From positions 2,085,001 to 2,149,000 of the forward strand of contig NZ_CP150277.1 in assembly GCF_037977385.1 (NCBI RefSeq): DNA of 64,000 bases. The letters run 5' to 3'. The notes below the pieces were generated by a model. It made no database searches. It saw only the letters and a program-made list of their open reading frames with translations, and was not told the DNA's origin. Within the stretch, counting starts at the first letter, position 1. Each line of letters begins with the position of its first letter. This document shows, one piece after another, positions 9,524 to 18,615 of the stretch. The translations under genes and the position numbers were made by a program. This DNA comes from Terribacillus sp. FSL K6-0262. GTDB lineage: Bacteria > Bacillota > Bacilli > Bacillales > Amphibacillaceae.

Positions 9524-9873
9524 TGCGCCTGCCATTCATCCAGTGAATCTACGAAGGTGCCGGAGAAGTGCACACTTCTTGCGATATTGAAAAGCTGTAC
9601 TTTCGCTAAAATGGAAATAGGATTGATGATGACGATGTTACGGAAACCAAGTTCATCATATAACTTAAAAGCATCAGCAATTCGATAGACCAGATCCTGC
9701 TTTATCACATTCAAATGGATGAGATCAACGATGAGATCATATTCCGAGGCCTGGATCGACCCGAATGTTTCATAAAGAGTCTCCATGAATGCTGTGGATT
9801 CCTTATTCTTAAAGAACCCTTCCGCTGTGATGCGAAGCACCTTCTCTTTGTCATCAACTTCAAATTTGTACAT
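9520..9873 (-). CDS. STAS/SpoIIAA-like small cytoplasmic protein
   Basis: A 117-residue protein without signal or membrane segments. The pattern of beta strands and helices (YDLIVDLIHLNV, then LYDELGFRNIVIINP) resembles SpoIIAA-like/STAS folds used in protein-protein switching. No conserved phosphorylatable serine in a DSSG-like loop is evident, so the role is unclear. It overlaps the convergent UMF1 carrier by 4 bases, which may cause antisense interference. AT-rich DNA lies upstream. Confidence 0.7.
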   Translation of the reverse strand: MYKFEVDDKEKVLRITAEGFFKNKESTAFMETLYETFGSIQASEYDLIVDLIHLNVIKQDLVYRIADAFKLYDELGFRNIVIINPISILAKVQLFNIARSVHFSGTFVDSLDEWQAH

Positions 9874-10371
9874 ACTGAATTACTCCCCAAACTTCATTCC
9901 TTAACGGGCTTAAGCGTACTAGCTTTGCCGAATTATGTCAATTAACCATTTCACTTCTTTACACTTGTAAGGGTTCCATTTTATTGGAATTTATAAGTGT
10001 ATATTGCACTAGTGTTTTCCCTCTCCTAAAGCAAAGCCCGCTGTCATGCAATTCTTTAAATCGAGCATTCTGGTTCTCTTTTCTTGTTTACCCAGATTAT
10101 GGGTTAGTCGTTCATGGATATAAAGTTCTTTTATAGCCCATGAACAAAGGATAACCTTCTATATTAAGGTTTTTATTACAATATAAACCAGATTTAGTCT
10201 GAGCAATTTGTCCGTTCACCTTCCGGATGTTCTGCTGAGCCTGGTTTGTGATTTCTGCTGCTTATGAGCCATGCATACAGACCTATCGATATAGTTTCAT
10301 TCCATTACCTCCTGCTCTTCCCGGTATTTGATATACTAGCTAACAATAGAAGCGATTTGGGAGGAAGAGGA
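9874..10371. other. AT-rich intergenic region, no gene recognised
   Basis: About 500 bases upstream of both the STAS-like gene and azlC. It is visibly lower in GC than its surroundings. It contains the inverted-repeat element at 10102-10156 and a -10-like TATACT at 10332-10337 in front of azlC. No reading frame with coding character was seen. Confidence 0.5.
10102..10156. repeat. Three-tier imperfect inverted repeat
   Basis: Arms GGTTA / TAACC, GTTCATGG / CCATGAAC and ATAAA / TTTAT nest around the loop GTTCT, separated by small internal loops. The stem-loop is long and AT-rich, without a T-run, so it is not a plain terminator. It could be an operator or a structured RNA. Confidence 0.5.
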
Positions 10372-11100
10372 ATGGCAGATGTGAGCGTATCGATGGAGGC
10401 GGAGGAAAAGAGGGATATGACTTTCAGGCAGGGCGTAAAGGATTGCATTCCAACCTTGCTTGGTTATATCAGCATCGGGATTGCTGCCGGCGTGGTCGGT
10501 GTTGCGGCCGGAATCAGTGCATTGGAGGTCGTGCTTTTGGCGTTACTGGTATATGCTGGATCAGCACAGTTTATTTTTGCAGCCTTGGTGCTGGATGGGA
10601 GTCCGGCAGCTGCAATCATATTGACGACCTTCATTGTGAATCTCCGTCATTTCTTGATGAGTGCGACACTTGCACCGCATTTTACACAGTATTCTGTCTG
10701 GCGGAACATCGGAATCGGCATTCTGCTGACAGATGAAACCTTTGGGGTTGCTTCTGGCAGACTTCAGCTAAAGCAGCGGATGAGTGCAAGCTGGATGAAC
10801 GGACTTAACATCACTGCTTATTTATGCTGGATTGTCTCTTGTGCTGCTGGTGCACTATTTGGGAACTGGCTGTCGGATCCAGAGGCATTCGGGCTGGATT
10901 TTGCCCTGACAGCTATGTTCATTGCGCTGCTTGTGCTGCAGCTCGATGCCATTGAATCGGCAAAATTAAAGCATCATCTGCGGCTGATGGGGTGCATTGT
11001 CCTCTTGATGGCAGGCTTTTCATTCTTTGTCAGTTCCCATATGGCCGTGCTGCTTGCTACAATCATAGGAGCAACGATTGGAGTGGTGACAGAGAAATGA
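10372..11100 (+). CDS. azlC: Branched-chain amino acid exporter large subunit
   Basis: A 242-residue membrane protein of the AzlC family, the large subunit of a two-part exporter for branched-chain amino acids and their analogues. Motifs include the glycine-rich GVAAGISALEVV, LVYAGSAQFIF and FIVNLRHFLMSA, all typical of AzlC. The start is set at ATG 10372 because GGGAGGAAGAGGA precedes it; an in-frame ATG 36 codons upstream lacks such a site. Its last codon and stop overlap the azlD start as ATGA, so the subunits are coupled. Confidence 0.92.
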   Translation: MADVSVSMEAEEKRDMTFRQGVKDCIPTLLGYISIGIAAGVVGVAAGISALEVVLLALLVYAGSAQFIFAALVLDGSPAAAIILTTFIVNLRHFLMSATLAPHFTQYSVWRNIGIGILLTDETFGVASGRLQLKQRMSASWMNGLNITAYLCWIVSCAAGALFGNWLSDPEAFGLDFALTAMFIALLVLQLDAIESAKLKHHLRLMGCIVLLMAGFSFFVSSHMAVLLATIIGATIGVVTEK

Positions 11101-11420
11101 CCACTTCTTTATCTATGCTGCTGCTGATAGCTGCTTGCGCGGCAGTGACAATAGTGCCTCGGGTCCTGCCATTTTTAATAATACGGAATTTGAAATTACC
11201 AGTCGTCGTCATGAAATGGCTATCTTATATACCTATATGCATCCTGACTGCGCTTGTCGTCTCTAGTGTGCTGGGGGAGGGCGGGGCGGCATCCTTTGAT
11301 TGGCAGGCCATCGTGATCATCATTCCAACAGTCTTATTTGCACTTTGGACAAAGAGTCTGTTGTTTACAGTCATAGTTGGCGTTGTGCTGATGGCTGCCT
11401 TGCGTTTATTGATTGGATGA
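11097..11420 (+). CDS. azlD: Branched-chain amino acid exporter small subunit
   Basis: A 107-residue protein with four hydrophobic helices, the partner of AzlC. The family pattern of VTIVPRVLPFLI early and KWLSYIPICILTALV in the middle is present. Translation starts inside the azlC stop (ATGA). A strong bidirectional terminator follows ten bases after the stop. Confidence 0.92.
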   Translation: MTTSLSMLLLIAACAAVTIVPRVLPFLIIRNLKLPVVVMKWLSYIPICILTALVVSSVLGEGGAASFDWQAIVIIIPTVLFALWTKSLLFTVIVGVVLMAALRLLIG

Positions 11421-11429
11421 CAAGAAAGA

Positions 11430-11456
11430 AATCCCGATGCAGTCTGCATCGGGATT
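11430..11456. terminator. Bidirectional terminator between azlD and garD
   Basis: Twelve-base arms AATCCCGATGCA and TGCATCGGGATT around a 3-base loop. T-rich tracts follow on both strands, serving azlD (plus) and garD (minus), which converge here. Confidence 0.88.
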
Positions 11457-11463
11457 ATTGTTT

Positions 11464-12996
11464 TTAGGTGACAGGTGCGGGATTGAAGAGGGCAAGATCA
11501 TTATGGGTGCCCCAATGATCGGCCCAGGTCTTTTTTCTGCCGCTTGCTGCATCCAATATGAAATGGAATATCTCCCAGCCAACCTCTTCCAATGTTGCTT
11601 CTCCGGTAGCGATCGTTCCGGCATTGATATCGATTAAATCCTTCCATTGCTCCTGCAGGGCGGTGCGGGTCGATATCTTGACAACTGGAGCCATTGCCAG
11701 ACTGTATGGGGTTCCGCGTCCGGTTGTGAACAGCTGCAGATGAATACCGGAAGCAAGCTGCAGTGTACCGCAGACAAAGTCACTGGCAGGTGTGGCGGCA
11801 AATAGCAGGCCTTTTGTCCCGGCTCGTTCTCCTGGAGCAAGGACATCCATGATGGTGCTTTGCCCTGACTTGGCAACAGAGCCCAACGCTTTTTCCACTA
11901 CATTGGATAAGCCGCCTTTTTTGTTCCCGGGTGATGGATTGGCACTGCGGTCAGCCTGACCGGAAGCTAAATAGCGATCATACCAATCCATTTCTCGTAC
12001 CAGCTTTTCAGCGACTTCCTTGCTGGCGGCGCGCGGTGTCAGCAAATGGATGGCATCACGGACTTCCGTCACCTCGGAAAACATCACGGTTGCACCAGCA
12101 CGGACAAGCAAATCGGATGCGTAACCTACGGCAGGGTTTGCGGTAACGCCGGAAAATGCATCGCTTCCGCCGCATTGCGTACCAATGACAAGTTCGGAGA
12201 CTGGGCAGGTTTCTCGTTTCCGGCTGTTCAGCTTGGCAAGTATTACTTCCGCTTTTTCGATGATTTTATTTACCATTGCATGAAATCCCTGCTGATCCTG
12301 GAGCATGATGATATCACTGTCGTCACCGCTTGGATTCACACGTGAGGGAATGAGTTTTTCGCAGCCAAGACCGATGACCAGCGTTTCCCCGCCAAAGTTG
12401 GGATGGCGGGCTAAATTTTGGACGGTGCGAATGGGGATGACAGCTTCCGGCGCTTGAATGGCGACTCCGCAGCCGTAGGTATGATGAAGCCCGATGATGT
12501 CATCTACATTTGGATAGTTTGGCAGGATTTCCTGTTTCAGCTTTTTGACTGCATGATCCATTACACCGACGACACATTGGACACTGGTGATGATTCCGAG
12601 TATGTTTTTGGTACCGACTGAACCATCCGGATTGCGGAAGCCTTCGAATGTATAACCTTCCAATGGCTCCATGGGGGCAGTGGGTTCCGGGGACAGAGAG
12701 AGATCGTCAAGCGGAGGAGGAGTCGGCATGAGCAAATGACGCTCCTGGACCCAGCTTCCGGCAGCGATGTCGGTCGTGGCATGGCCGATGACCTCCCCAT
12801 AACGGATAATGGGTTCTCCGGTCTTGATGGACCGAAGGGAAATTTTGTGACCTTGAGGGATACGTTCTAGCGTGATAATTTCATCATCGTCCAGGATAGT
12901 GCCGGCAGCAAGGCCGCCATCGGTGACAGCGATGGCGACATTGTCCTGCGCATGTACTTTGACAAAATAGGGGTTTGTCGCAGCTTTTGATTTCAA
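11464..12996 (-). CDS. garD: Galactarate dehydratase
   Basis: A 510-residue enzyme of the altronate/galactarate dehydratase family that converts meso-galactarate to 5-keto-4-deoxy-glucarate. An N-terminal SAF domain (about residues 15-95) is followed by the catalytic domain with [41 protein letters not shown] and the C-terminal [10 protein letters not shown]. This ending and the [19 protein letters not shown] block match GarD better than UxaA. The start is TTG at 12996, eight bases behind AGGAGG; the nearby ATG is out of frame and stops at once. A perfect cre site lies just upstream. No gudD or aldolase gene is adjacent. Confidence 0.9.
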   Translation of the reverse strand: MKSKAATNPYFVKVHAQDNVAIAVTDGGLAAGTILDDDEIITLERIPQGHKISLRSIKTGEPIIRYGEVIGHATTDIAAGSWVQERHLLMPTPPPLDDLSLSPEPTAPMEPLEGYTFEGFRNPDGSVGTKNILGIITSVQCVVGVMDHAVKKLKQEILPNYPNVDDIIGLHHTYGCGVAIQAPEAVIPIRTVQNLARHPNFGGETLVIGLGCEKLIPSRVNPSGDDSDIIMLQDQQGFHAMVNKIIEKAEVILAKLNSRKRETCPVSELVIGTQCGGSDAFSGVTANPAVGYASDLLVRAGATVMFSEVTEVRDAIHLLTPRAASKEVAEKLVREMDWYDRYLASGQADRSANPSPGNKKGGLSNVVEKALGSVAKSGQSTIMDVLAPGERAGTKGLLFAATPASDFVCGTLQLASGIHLQLFTTGRGTPYSLAMAPVVKISTRTALQEQWKDLIDINAGTIATGEATLEEVGWEIFHFILDAASGRKKTWADHWGTHNDLALFNPAPVT

Positions 12997-13012
12997 TGCA
13001 TATTCCTCCTTT

Positions 13013-13026
13013 TGTAAACGATTTCA
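13013..13026. promoter_or_regulatory. CcpA cre site upstream of garD
   Basis: TGTAAACGATTTCA matches the consensus TGWAANCGNTNWCA at all positions on both strands. It lies directly before the garD ribosome binding site, a position suited to catabolite repression of sugar-acid use. Confidence 0.8.
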
Positions 13027-13072
13027 TAAAAGGGCATTAAAAAAGAATGGGGCTAATTGTTATTTTGTTTAA

Positions 13073-13083
13073 TTGTATGACTA
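13073..13083. promoter_or_regulatory. Candidate GntR/FadR-type operator before garD
   Basis: TTGTATGACTA fits the general FadR-subfamily pattern TNGTNNNACNA exactly. Sugar-acid genes are often under such regulators. No GntR gene is in the window, so this stays tentative. Confidence 0.3.
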
Positions 13084-13103
13084 ATAGAAGCGGATGTCAA
13101 TAT

Positions 13104-13150
13104 CAGCTGGAAAAAGCAACGGAATATCATACCGCTGCTTTTTCCAGCTG
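13104..13150. terminator. Bidirectional terminator at the end of the DHA2 carrier gene
   Basis: CAGCTGGAAAAAGCA and TGCTTTTTCCAGCTG pair perfectly, extended inward by CGG/CCG around the loop AATATCATA. The core AGCAGCGG / CCGTTGCT is flanked by A5 and T5, the bidirectional layout. The stop codon of the carrier lies in the hairpin, so it separates this gene from garD. Confidence 0.85.
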
Positions 13151-14485
13151 CCTTGAATAAATGGCTGTAAGCAAGAAAGCCAAGCCGGTGATGGAGAGTA
13201 CAATCATTAATCTCCGGAAGCCGGGGAGGGAAAGGTCAGCACCAAAGACAATTGCCAAGACAACGGAAGAAAGAATGGAACCCAGGTATCTGCATGTCTG
13301 AAAGAGACCTGAGCTTGTCCCGACGATATTTTCGGGAGAGGCATTCAGCATGGAAGCTTGCAAGGTTACATTTCCGATACCGTAGCTGATACCCAGAAAA
13401 ATGAGGATGACCCCGATATTTCCGAGTGTGAGCCGTTCTGATAAAACTGCCATACCAGCTGTACCGCCGATCATAAGCACAGCCCCGGCTATCGTAGGGA
13501 TACTGGTACCGGAGCGGTCGATCCAGCGTCCCATCATGAAGGATATCAATGTACTTGCACCTGAAAGGAAAATCATCATCAGTCCGCTTGTTTTCAAGCT
13601 GTAGTGCAAGGCGTCCTGAAAAAAGCTCGGCAGCCCGAAAAAGAGACTGTAGTTAAAGACATTCAATAGGATGAACTGGATGTAGACAAGGGTCAGCCTT
13701 CTGTTGCTCTGCAAAAGTCGTACATCGATAAAAGGATGATCTGCATGCAGTTCGCGATAAATGAAAGCTGCCAAAAAGAGGACCCCCGTACCTAGCGGGA
13801 TATAATGGATACCGTGCTCGAAAGACAAAAGGAAATACAATAGAAAGCTCATGCCAAGAGCAAACAAGATGATGCCGATGCTATCGAGCTGCTTCCAAAA
13901 TTCGCGCAAGGTATAATGATTGGTTTTTGGATCTTTCGGGACTGCGGACCATGTCAGTAAAAAACTTAGCAGAATGAACGGTGCATTTACGGTAAAAATC
14001 GCCGGCCATCCTGCAAAGTCAATCAAAAATCCCCCTGCAGTCGGGCCGAAAGCAGACATGGAGGAAGTGAAAATCGACAGGATGGCAAGTGCCGATGCTT
14101 GTTTTTCGTGAATATGCGTCCGCACAAGTGCCATTCCGGCAGGGTAAATGGAACTGCTGCCGATGGCCTGAAAGAGCCTCATTCCCAATAAAATCAAAAA
14201 CGTGCCTGCAAACGGGGCTCCGATTGCGGATACAGCCACTAGAAGCAGACCGGCCAACAGCATCTTGCGCCGCCCGATCAAATCCCCGACCTTACCTGCA
14301 ATCGGTACGACGATGGCGCTGGCTAGATAGTAGGTGGAGATAAGCCAGGAAACGGTAGCGAAGGTCAGCGAAAATTCATGCTGGATGGCATGGAGAGCCA
14401 ATGAAATCATGGAAGAGTTCAACGGGTTCAGCATCGTTCCTGTTGCAATGGCTGTCAGGAATAGACCACGCTGTTTTTTATTCAT
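13127..14485 (-). CDS. MFS drug-type exporter, DHA2 family
   Basis: A 452-residue carrier with about 14 hydrophobic segments. NSSMISLALHAIQHEF and WLISTYYLASAIVVPIAGKVGDLIGRR show the DHA2 (EmrB/QacA-like) motifs D1 and A. It exports hydrophobic or cationic compounds by proton antiport; the substrate is unknown. ATG 14485 overlaps the TGA of the remnant isochorismatase gene (GCATGA) when that gene is read in its ancestral C-terminal frame. The two therefore once formed a coupled operon. Confidence 0.82.
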   Translation of the reverse strand: MNKKQRGLFLTAIATGTMLNPLNSSMISLALHAIQHEFSLTFATVSWLISTYYLASAIVVPIAGKVGDLIGRRKMLLAGLLLVAVSAIGAPFAGTFLILLGMRLFQAIGSSSIYPAGMALVRTHIHEKQASALAILSIFTSSMSAFGPTAGGFLIDFAGWPAIFTVNAPFILLSFLLTWSAVPKDPKTNHYTLREFWKQLDSIGIILFALGMSFLLYFLLSFEHGIHYIPLGTGVLFLAAFIYRELHADHPFIDVRLLQSNRRLTLVYIQFILLNVFNYSLFFGLPSFFQDALHYSLKTSGLMMIFLSGASTLISFMMGRWIDRSGTSIPTIAGAVLMIGGTAGMAVLSERLTLGNIGVILIFLGISYGIGNVTLQASMLNASPENIVGTSSGLFQTCRYLGSILSSVVLAIVFGADLSLPGFRRLMIVLSITGLAFLLTAIYSRQLEKAAV

Positions 14486-14819
14486 GCATGTTCACCATAC
14501 CGAGGGAATCTTTTGTGATGCGGATTCTGTGTTTCAAGGTCGGTCTTGCAGGCAGTCTCATCCGGCATCGTGTCCGTGATGACAAGCTGATCATATCCCC
14601 AGCGGCAAGAAGCAGTGCTTTCCTGCTATGATCCTCCGCGGCAATCTGTTTTATGCCAATGAAAGCTCCCACATTCCGCTGCGCCCCCGCAAAATCCGGC
14701 TTTCCAGCTTGCAGGCGCTCATCGAGTGCAGACCAAGCTGCAGATCCTTCGCCCGGGAAAGTGACGATCCCTTTCTGTAAATCGATCGGCACCAATATCG
14801 TGTTATTAAAATTGCGCAT
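14478..14819 (-). pseudogene. Isochorismatase-like cysteine hydrolase, internally deleted and frameshifted
   Basis: ATG 14819 behind GGAGG starts MRNFNNTILVPIDLQKGIV, the N-terminal strand and aspartate of isochorismatase-like hydrolases. The frame keeps only about 113 residues, against about 180 in intact members, and the tail (RMRLPARPTLKHRIR) looks unnatural. The alternative frame of the same DNA reads DQLVITDTMPDE then HHKRFPRYGEHA, close to the usual 'D-V-VTDAM' and 'RIFPR-G' end of the family. That frame stops exactly on the start of the downstream carrier. This points to loss of the middle, including the catalytic cysteine region, plus a frameshift. Confidence 0.6.
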
Positions 14820-15167
14820 GATTGTTACCTCCAAATTTCTCTCTGTTGTTAATGTGACCATTCCGGTGATTCTTACACATCCCTAATAGGATTCACTTAT
14901 CCGCTTTATGGGTAAGGTTATAGTGCCTCTTCATTGAATGTGGTGGAATATTTTGCTTCAATAGATAATTGAGCATGCTGAAGGAAGGATACGGCGGCAC
15001 TGTCCAGTGGCTTGTATCACTTTGAATGACTCGCTGCATTTACGTTTATACTAAGCGATGCCATGTCATTTAATCCTGATTAGTTCACTCAGACTTTTTT
15101 CTTTACTTTTGCTGATGTTGGACGTACACTGTTGAAGTTAAAAATTATAGAAAAGTGGGTTTGGTAC
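14820..15167. other. Intergenic region upstream of the cystine transporter
   Basis: About 350 bases between the divergent remnant and the ABC operon. A 48-codon minus-strand frame (14893-15039) begins at ATG without a ribosome binding site and is not convincing. No clear promoter or riboswitch was recognised; a polyT stretch near 15095-15105 is not preceded by a stem. Confidence 0.4.
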
Positions 15168-15989
15168 ATGAAGAAAGCACTATTAGGTCTACTATTTATG
15201 TCAATATTTGCAATTCTCGCCGCCTGCGGCAACGGAGATGATTCCGCGTCCGATTCAGGTGATAATGGCGGTAATTCCGATCTTTGGCAAGAAGTTCAGG
15301 ATAAAGGTGTAATTACTGTAGGAACGGAAGGAACTTATGCTCCGTTCACTTTCCATGACGATAATGGGGAGCTTACAGGCTATGATGTAGATGTGATGAA
15401 GGAAGTCGGCAAGCATCTGGGCCTTGAAGTGAAATTTGAAGAAACACAGTGGGATTCCATGTTCTCTGGTTTGAACAGCGCGCGTTTCGATGTTATCGCG
15501 AACCAAGTGGGTAAAGGGCAGAACGACGAACGTGTCGGACAATATGACTTCTCCGATCCTTATACAAAATCCCAGTCGGTTGTCGTGACAGCTGCGGATA
15601 ATAACGAAATAAAATCAATCGAGGATGTGGAAGGCAAGACATCCGCACAGTCTTTGACAAGTAACTATAATGCACTTGCCGAAGAAGCAGGAGCGAAAAT
15701 CGAAGGTGTCGAAGGGCTGGCGCAATCCATTCAGCTGATTGAACAAGGCCGTGTCGATCTTACTTTCAATGACAAACTTGCTGTCCTTGATTATTTGAAT
15801 AATACCGATGAGGATGCACCAGTGAAAATTGCTTTCGAGACTGGCGAGCCATCCGAGACATACTTCACTTTCCGCAAAGATAGCGGGGAGATCGTGGACC
15901 AGTTCAACAAAGCACTTGATGAGATGCGTGAAGATGGTACATTAGCTGAAATCTCAACGAAATGGTTTGGCGAAGATGTTAACAAGTAA
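15168..15989 (+). CDS. tcyA: Amino-acid (cystine-type) ABC transporter substrate-binding lipoprotein
   Basis: A 273-residue family-3 solute-binding lipoprotein. The signal peptide ends in the lipobox LAAC (cysteine near residue 21). The mature protein has [21 protein letters not shown] and [23 protein letters not shown], the ligand-binding elements. The [20 protein letters not shown] segment resembles cystine binders (TcyA/FliY). The start is ATG 15168; the longer TTG form would put charged residues before the signal. It is first in a three-gene importer whose order, binding protein-permease-ATPase, equals tcyABC of B. subtilis. Cystine specificity is inferred from similarity. Confidence 0.78.
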   Translation: MKKALLGLLFMSIFAILAACGNGDDSASDSGDNGGNSDLWQEVQDKGVITVGTEGTYAPFTFHDDNGELTGYDVDVMKEVGKHLGLEVKFEETQWDSMFSGLNSARFDVIANQVGKGQNDERVGQYDFSDPYTKSQSVVVTAADNNEIKSIEDVEGKTSAQSLTSNYNALAEEAGAKIEGVEGLAQSIQLIEQGRVDLTFNDKLAVLDYLNNTDEDAPVKIAFETGEPSETYFTFRKDSGEIVDQFNKALDEMREDGTLAEISTKWFGEDVNK

Positions 15990-16674
15990 TATGGTATTCG
16001 GCGGGATTGTCATCCCTTGGGAGCTGTTGCAGCAGTCATTCTGGCCGATACTGATCGAGGGGATCAAAGTCACGATCCCCTTGACTCTTATTTCATTCTT
16101 TTTTGGTATCATCATCGCACTCATCACGGCACTGGTAAGGATTTCGAAGATCAAGCCATTGCGGTGGATTTTCTCTGTTTACGTATCTGCCATCCGAGGC
16201 ACACCGCTGCTCGTTCAGTTATTCATCATTTTCTACTTGCTGCCGGAATTGAATATTATGATCGATCCGTATCCGACAGCTATCATAGCCTTTTCCTTGA
16301 ATGTAGGGGCATATGCATCGGAAATCATCCGGGCATCCATCCTCTCGGTTCCAAAAGGACAATGGGAGGCGGGCTTTACGATTGGGATGACATATCGGAA
16401 AACGCTGTTTCGTGTCATTCTTCCGCAGGCATTGCGAGTATCCGTGCCGCCTTTATCCAATAGCTTCATCAGCTTGGTGAAGGAAACATCGCTGGCATCC
16501 CAGATTCTCGTAACCGAGCTGTTTCGCAAATCACAGCAAATCGGTGCCACCAACCTGGATCAGATTGTCTATATTTATATCCTGGCTGCCTTCATTTATT
16601 GGATCATCTGTTTCGTCCTGTCGCTGGTCCAGCATCAGCTTGAGCGCAGATTAGACCGTTACACAGCAAGGTAA
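15976..16674 (+). CDS. tcyB: Amino-acid ABC transporter permease (TcyB-like)
   Basis: A permease of about 232 residues with five membrane helices and the HisM-type loop [18 protein letters not shown], which contacts the ATPase. The start overlaps the binding-protein gene: ATG 15976 (or 15991, after its stop) follows a weak GGCGAAG, implying translational coupling. [13 protein letters not shown] is the usual motif near the second helix. It forms a homodimer channel in this importer class. Confidence 0.82.
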   Translation: MLTSNMVFGGIVIPWELLQQSFWPILIEGIKVTIPLTLISFFFGIIIALITALVRISKIKPLRWIFSVYVSAIRGTPLLVQLFIIFYLLPELNIMIDPYPTAIIAFSLNVGAYASEIIRASILSVPKGQWEAGFTIGMTYRKTLFRVILPQALRVSVPPLSNSFISLVKETSLASQILVTELFRKSQQIGATNLDQIVYIYILAAFIYWIICFVLSLVQHQLERRLDRYTAR

Positions 16675-16686
16675 GGAGGGATAGCA

Positions 16687-17433
16687 ATGCTAGCAGTAAA
16701 AGGTTTAAAGAAAACTTTCGGTACAAATACAGTGTTGAAATCCATCGATTTGCAAGTGGATAAAGGCAAGGTGATTGCGATCCTCGGACCATCGGGTTCC
16801 GGGAAGACAACGCTATTGCGCTGTTTGAATGCACTGGAGATTCCGGATGAAGGAATCGTCGGCTTCGAGGACCATCAAGTGGATTTCAGCCAGAAGGTCA
16901 AACAGCAGGAATTGATCAAACTGCGCCGCAAATCAGGCATGGTGTTTCAATCTTATAATCTATTCCCGCATCGTACGGTGCTGGAAAATGTCATGGAAGG
17001 ACCTGTTCAGGTCCAAAAACGAGACAAACAGACTGTACGGAACGAAGCCATCGAATTGCTTGATAAAGTAGGACTAAAGGATAAAAAAGATCTGTATCCG
17101 TACCAGCTTTCGGGCGGACAGCAGCAGCGGGTGGGGATTGCCAGGGCGCTTGCAATCAAACCGGAGCTCATGCTGTTCGATGAACCAACTTCCGCGCTCG
17201 ATCCGGAACTGATCGGGGAAGTGCTCCGAGTCATGCGCGATTTGGCCAATGAAGGCTGGACGATGGTGGTCGTCACGCATGAGATCAAATTCGCCCAGGA
17301 AATCGCCGATGAAATCATCTTTATCGATGGCGGCGTCATTGTCGAAAAAGGATCGCCGGCAGAAGTGCTTTCGAACCCAAAAGAAGATCGTACACAGCGC
17401 TTCCTGCACCGGATATTGAATCCGACAGAGTAA
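16687..17433 (+). CDS. tcyC: Amino-acid ABC transporter ATP-binding protein (TcyC-like)
   Basis: A 248-residue ATPase that powers the importer. It has Walker [11 protein letters not shown]-loop [11 protein letters not shown], signature LSGGQQQR, Walker [15 protein letters not shown] and the switch histidine in VVVTHE. AAGGAGGGATAGC precedes ATG. The stop lies within the first bases of the 287-bp repeat element, which may also act as the terminator of the operon. Confidence 0.88.
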   Translation: MLAVKGLKKTFGTNTVLKSIDLQVDKGKVIAILGPSGSGKTTLLRCLNALEIPDEGIVGFEDHQVDFSQKVKQQELIKLRRKSGMVFQSYNLFPHRTVLENVMEGPVQVQKRDKQTVRNEAIELLDKVGLKDKKDLYPYQLSGGQQQRVGIARALAIKPELMLFDEPTSALDPELIGEVLRVMRDLANEGWTMVVVTHEIKFAQEIADEIIFIDGGVIVEKGSPAEVLSNPKEDRTQRFLHRILNPTE

Positions 17434-17718
17434 AGAGGCTGGGACAATAACTAATTTTCCAGTGCTTAAAACCGAATCTTATTCTTGAGCCCTGCTTCGG
17501 CAGGACACTCCGCTTTCCACGGGCCCGGCCTCAGCCTCCTCGTGGAAAGGTCACCACTGCGGGGTCTTCAGCTCGCGCTGTTCCCGCAGGAATCTCCGTG
17601 TTCTCCCTACGCTAGGAGATAACTAATCAAAAAACCGAACTTATGCAAATTTTCGTATGAAGATTTGCAATATAGTTCGGTTTTTATTTGGCTAAAACAC
17701 TTTTATCCCAGCCTCTTT
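17432..17718. repeat. 287-bp nested inverted-repeat element
   Basis: Terminal 13-base arms AAAGAGGCTGGGA (17432-17444) and TCCCAGCCTCTTT (17706-17718) bound the element. Inside are the GC-rich segment CCGCTTTCCACGGGC...CTCGTGGAAAGG and an inner hairpin AAAACCGAACT..TGCAAAT / ATTTGCA..AGTTCGGTTTT at about 17633-17687. From memory, intergenic repeats in related Bacillaceae begin with 'GAGGCTGGGAC' and contain the 'CCGCTTTCC-CGGGC' block. No protein is encoded, so it is MITE-like or a structured RNA. It overlaps the tcyC stop and may terminate that operon. Confidence 0.75.
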
Positions 17719-17809
17719 TTGTTTATTTTTTTAAGTGATTCAATTGATAAAGGTAATTTAGTTACCGATAATAAGTATGAAGTACATATTCTGAGAGGGG
17801 ACTTAAGAG

Positions 17810-18577
17810 ATGGAATTCAAAGACAAAGTGGTACTTATTACTGGGGCGGCAGGCGGAATCGGAATTGCGGCTGCCAAGAAATTCGCTGCTGAAGGGGCGA
17901 AGCTGGCTTTGGTGGATCTTTCCAGGGAAACATTGGAAAACGCTGCAGCATCCATCGAGGCAGAGAAATTACTGCTGTCAGCCAATGTTGCGAAGGAAGA
18001 GGACGTAGTGAATTACGTACAAAAAACAACAGAGCATTTTGGCCGGATTGATGTATTTGTCAATAACGCTGGTATCAATGGGGAATTCGCGAATATCGTC
18101 GATTCTTCTGTGGAGAATCTGGAAAAGGTGCTCGCTGTCAATGTAGTCGGTGCTTTCCTCGGATTGAAGCATGTATTGAAAGTGATGACAGCGCAGAAAA
18201 GCGGTGCAGTGGTGAACACAGCTTCCAACGGCGGGTTGCTTGGAGCTCCAGGCATGAGCGCTTATATCGCTTCGAAGCATGCGCTTATCGGCCTTAATAA
18301 AACAGCTGCATTGGAAGTGGCTGATTATGGCGTCCGTGTAAATGCTGTTGCACCATCTGGAGTGGATACGGCAATGATGCGTTCCATCGAAACAAATGCG
18401 GCAAAAGGACATGAAGAAGAAGCCAGAAAAGGCTTTGAAGCGAGCGTACCGATGAACCGTTATGCTACGGCAGAAGAGATTGCCGATTTGATGCTGTTCC
18501 TGGCTTCTGAGAAAGCTTCCTTCATTACAGGCTCTTATTACCGCATCGATGGCGGACAAGGAACAACTTCCGCTTGA
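17810..18577 (+). CDS. Short-chain dehydrogenase/reductase
   Basis: A 255-residue classical SDR using NAD(P). Motifs: TGAAGGIGIA for the cofactor, NNAG, catalytic serine region NTASNGG, YIASK with the Tyr-Lys pair, and VNAVAPSGVDT. An acidic LVDLSRE after the second strand favours NAD(H). The length fits FabG/glucose-dehydrogenase-like enzymes or butanediol/acetoin reductases; the nearby butanediol dehydrogenase makes the latter conceivable. GAGAGGGG lies before ATG, and a terminator follows directly. Confidence 0.85.
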   Translation: MEFKDKVVLITGAAGGIGIAAAKKFAAEGAKLALVDLSRETLENAAASIEAEKLLLSANVAKEEDVVNYVQKTTEHFGRIDVFVNNAGINGEFANIVDSSVENLEKVLAVNVVGAFLGLKHVLKVMTAQKSGAVVNTASNGGLLGAPGMSAYIASKHALIGLNKTAALEVADYGVRVNAVAPSGVDTAMMRSIETNAAKGHEEEARKGFEASVPMNRYATAEEIADLMLFLASEKASFITGSYYRIDGGQGTTSA

Positions 18578-18582
18578 TTTTG

Positions 18583-18615
18583 AAACACGCCGGTCAAATG
18601 ACAGGCGTGTTTTTT
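18583..18615. terminator. Terminator between SDR and convergent LysR gene
   Basis: AAACACGCC and GGCGTGTTT pair around a 12-base loop and end in T6 on the plus strand, six bases after the SDR stop. The LysR stop codon lies in its loop. Confidence 0.88.

Noticed and set aside
14893-15039. Minus-strand 48-codon frame upstream of tcyA
   Set aside because: No ribosome binding site; -10-like TATAAA overlaps its start; no recognisable domain.
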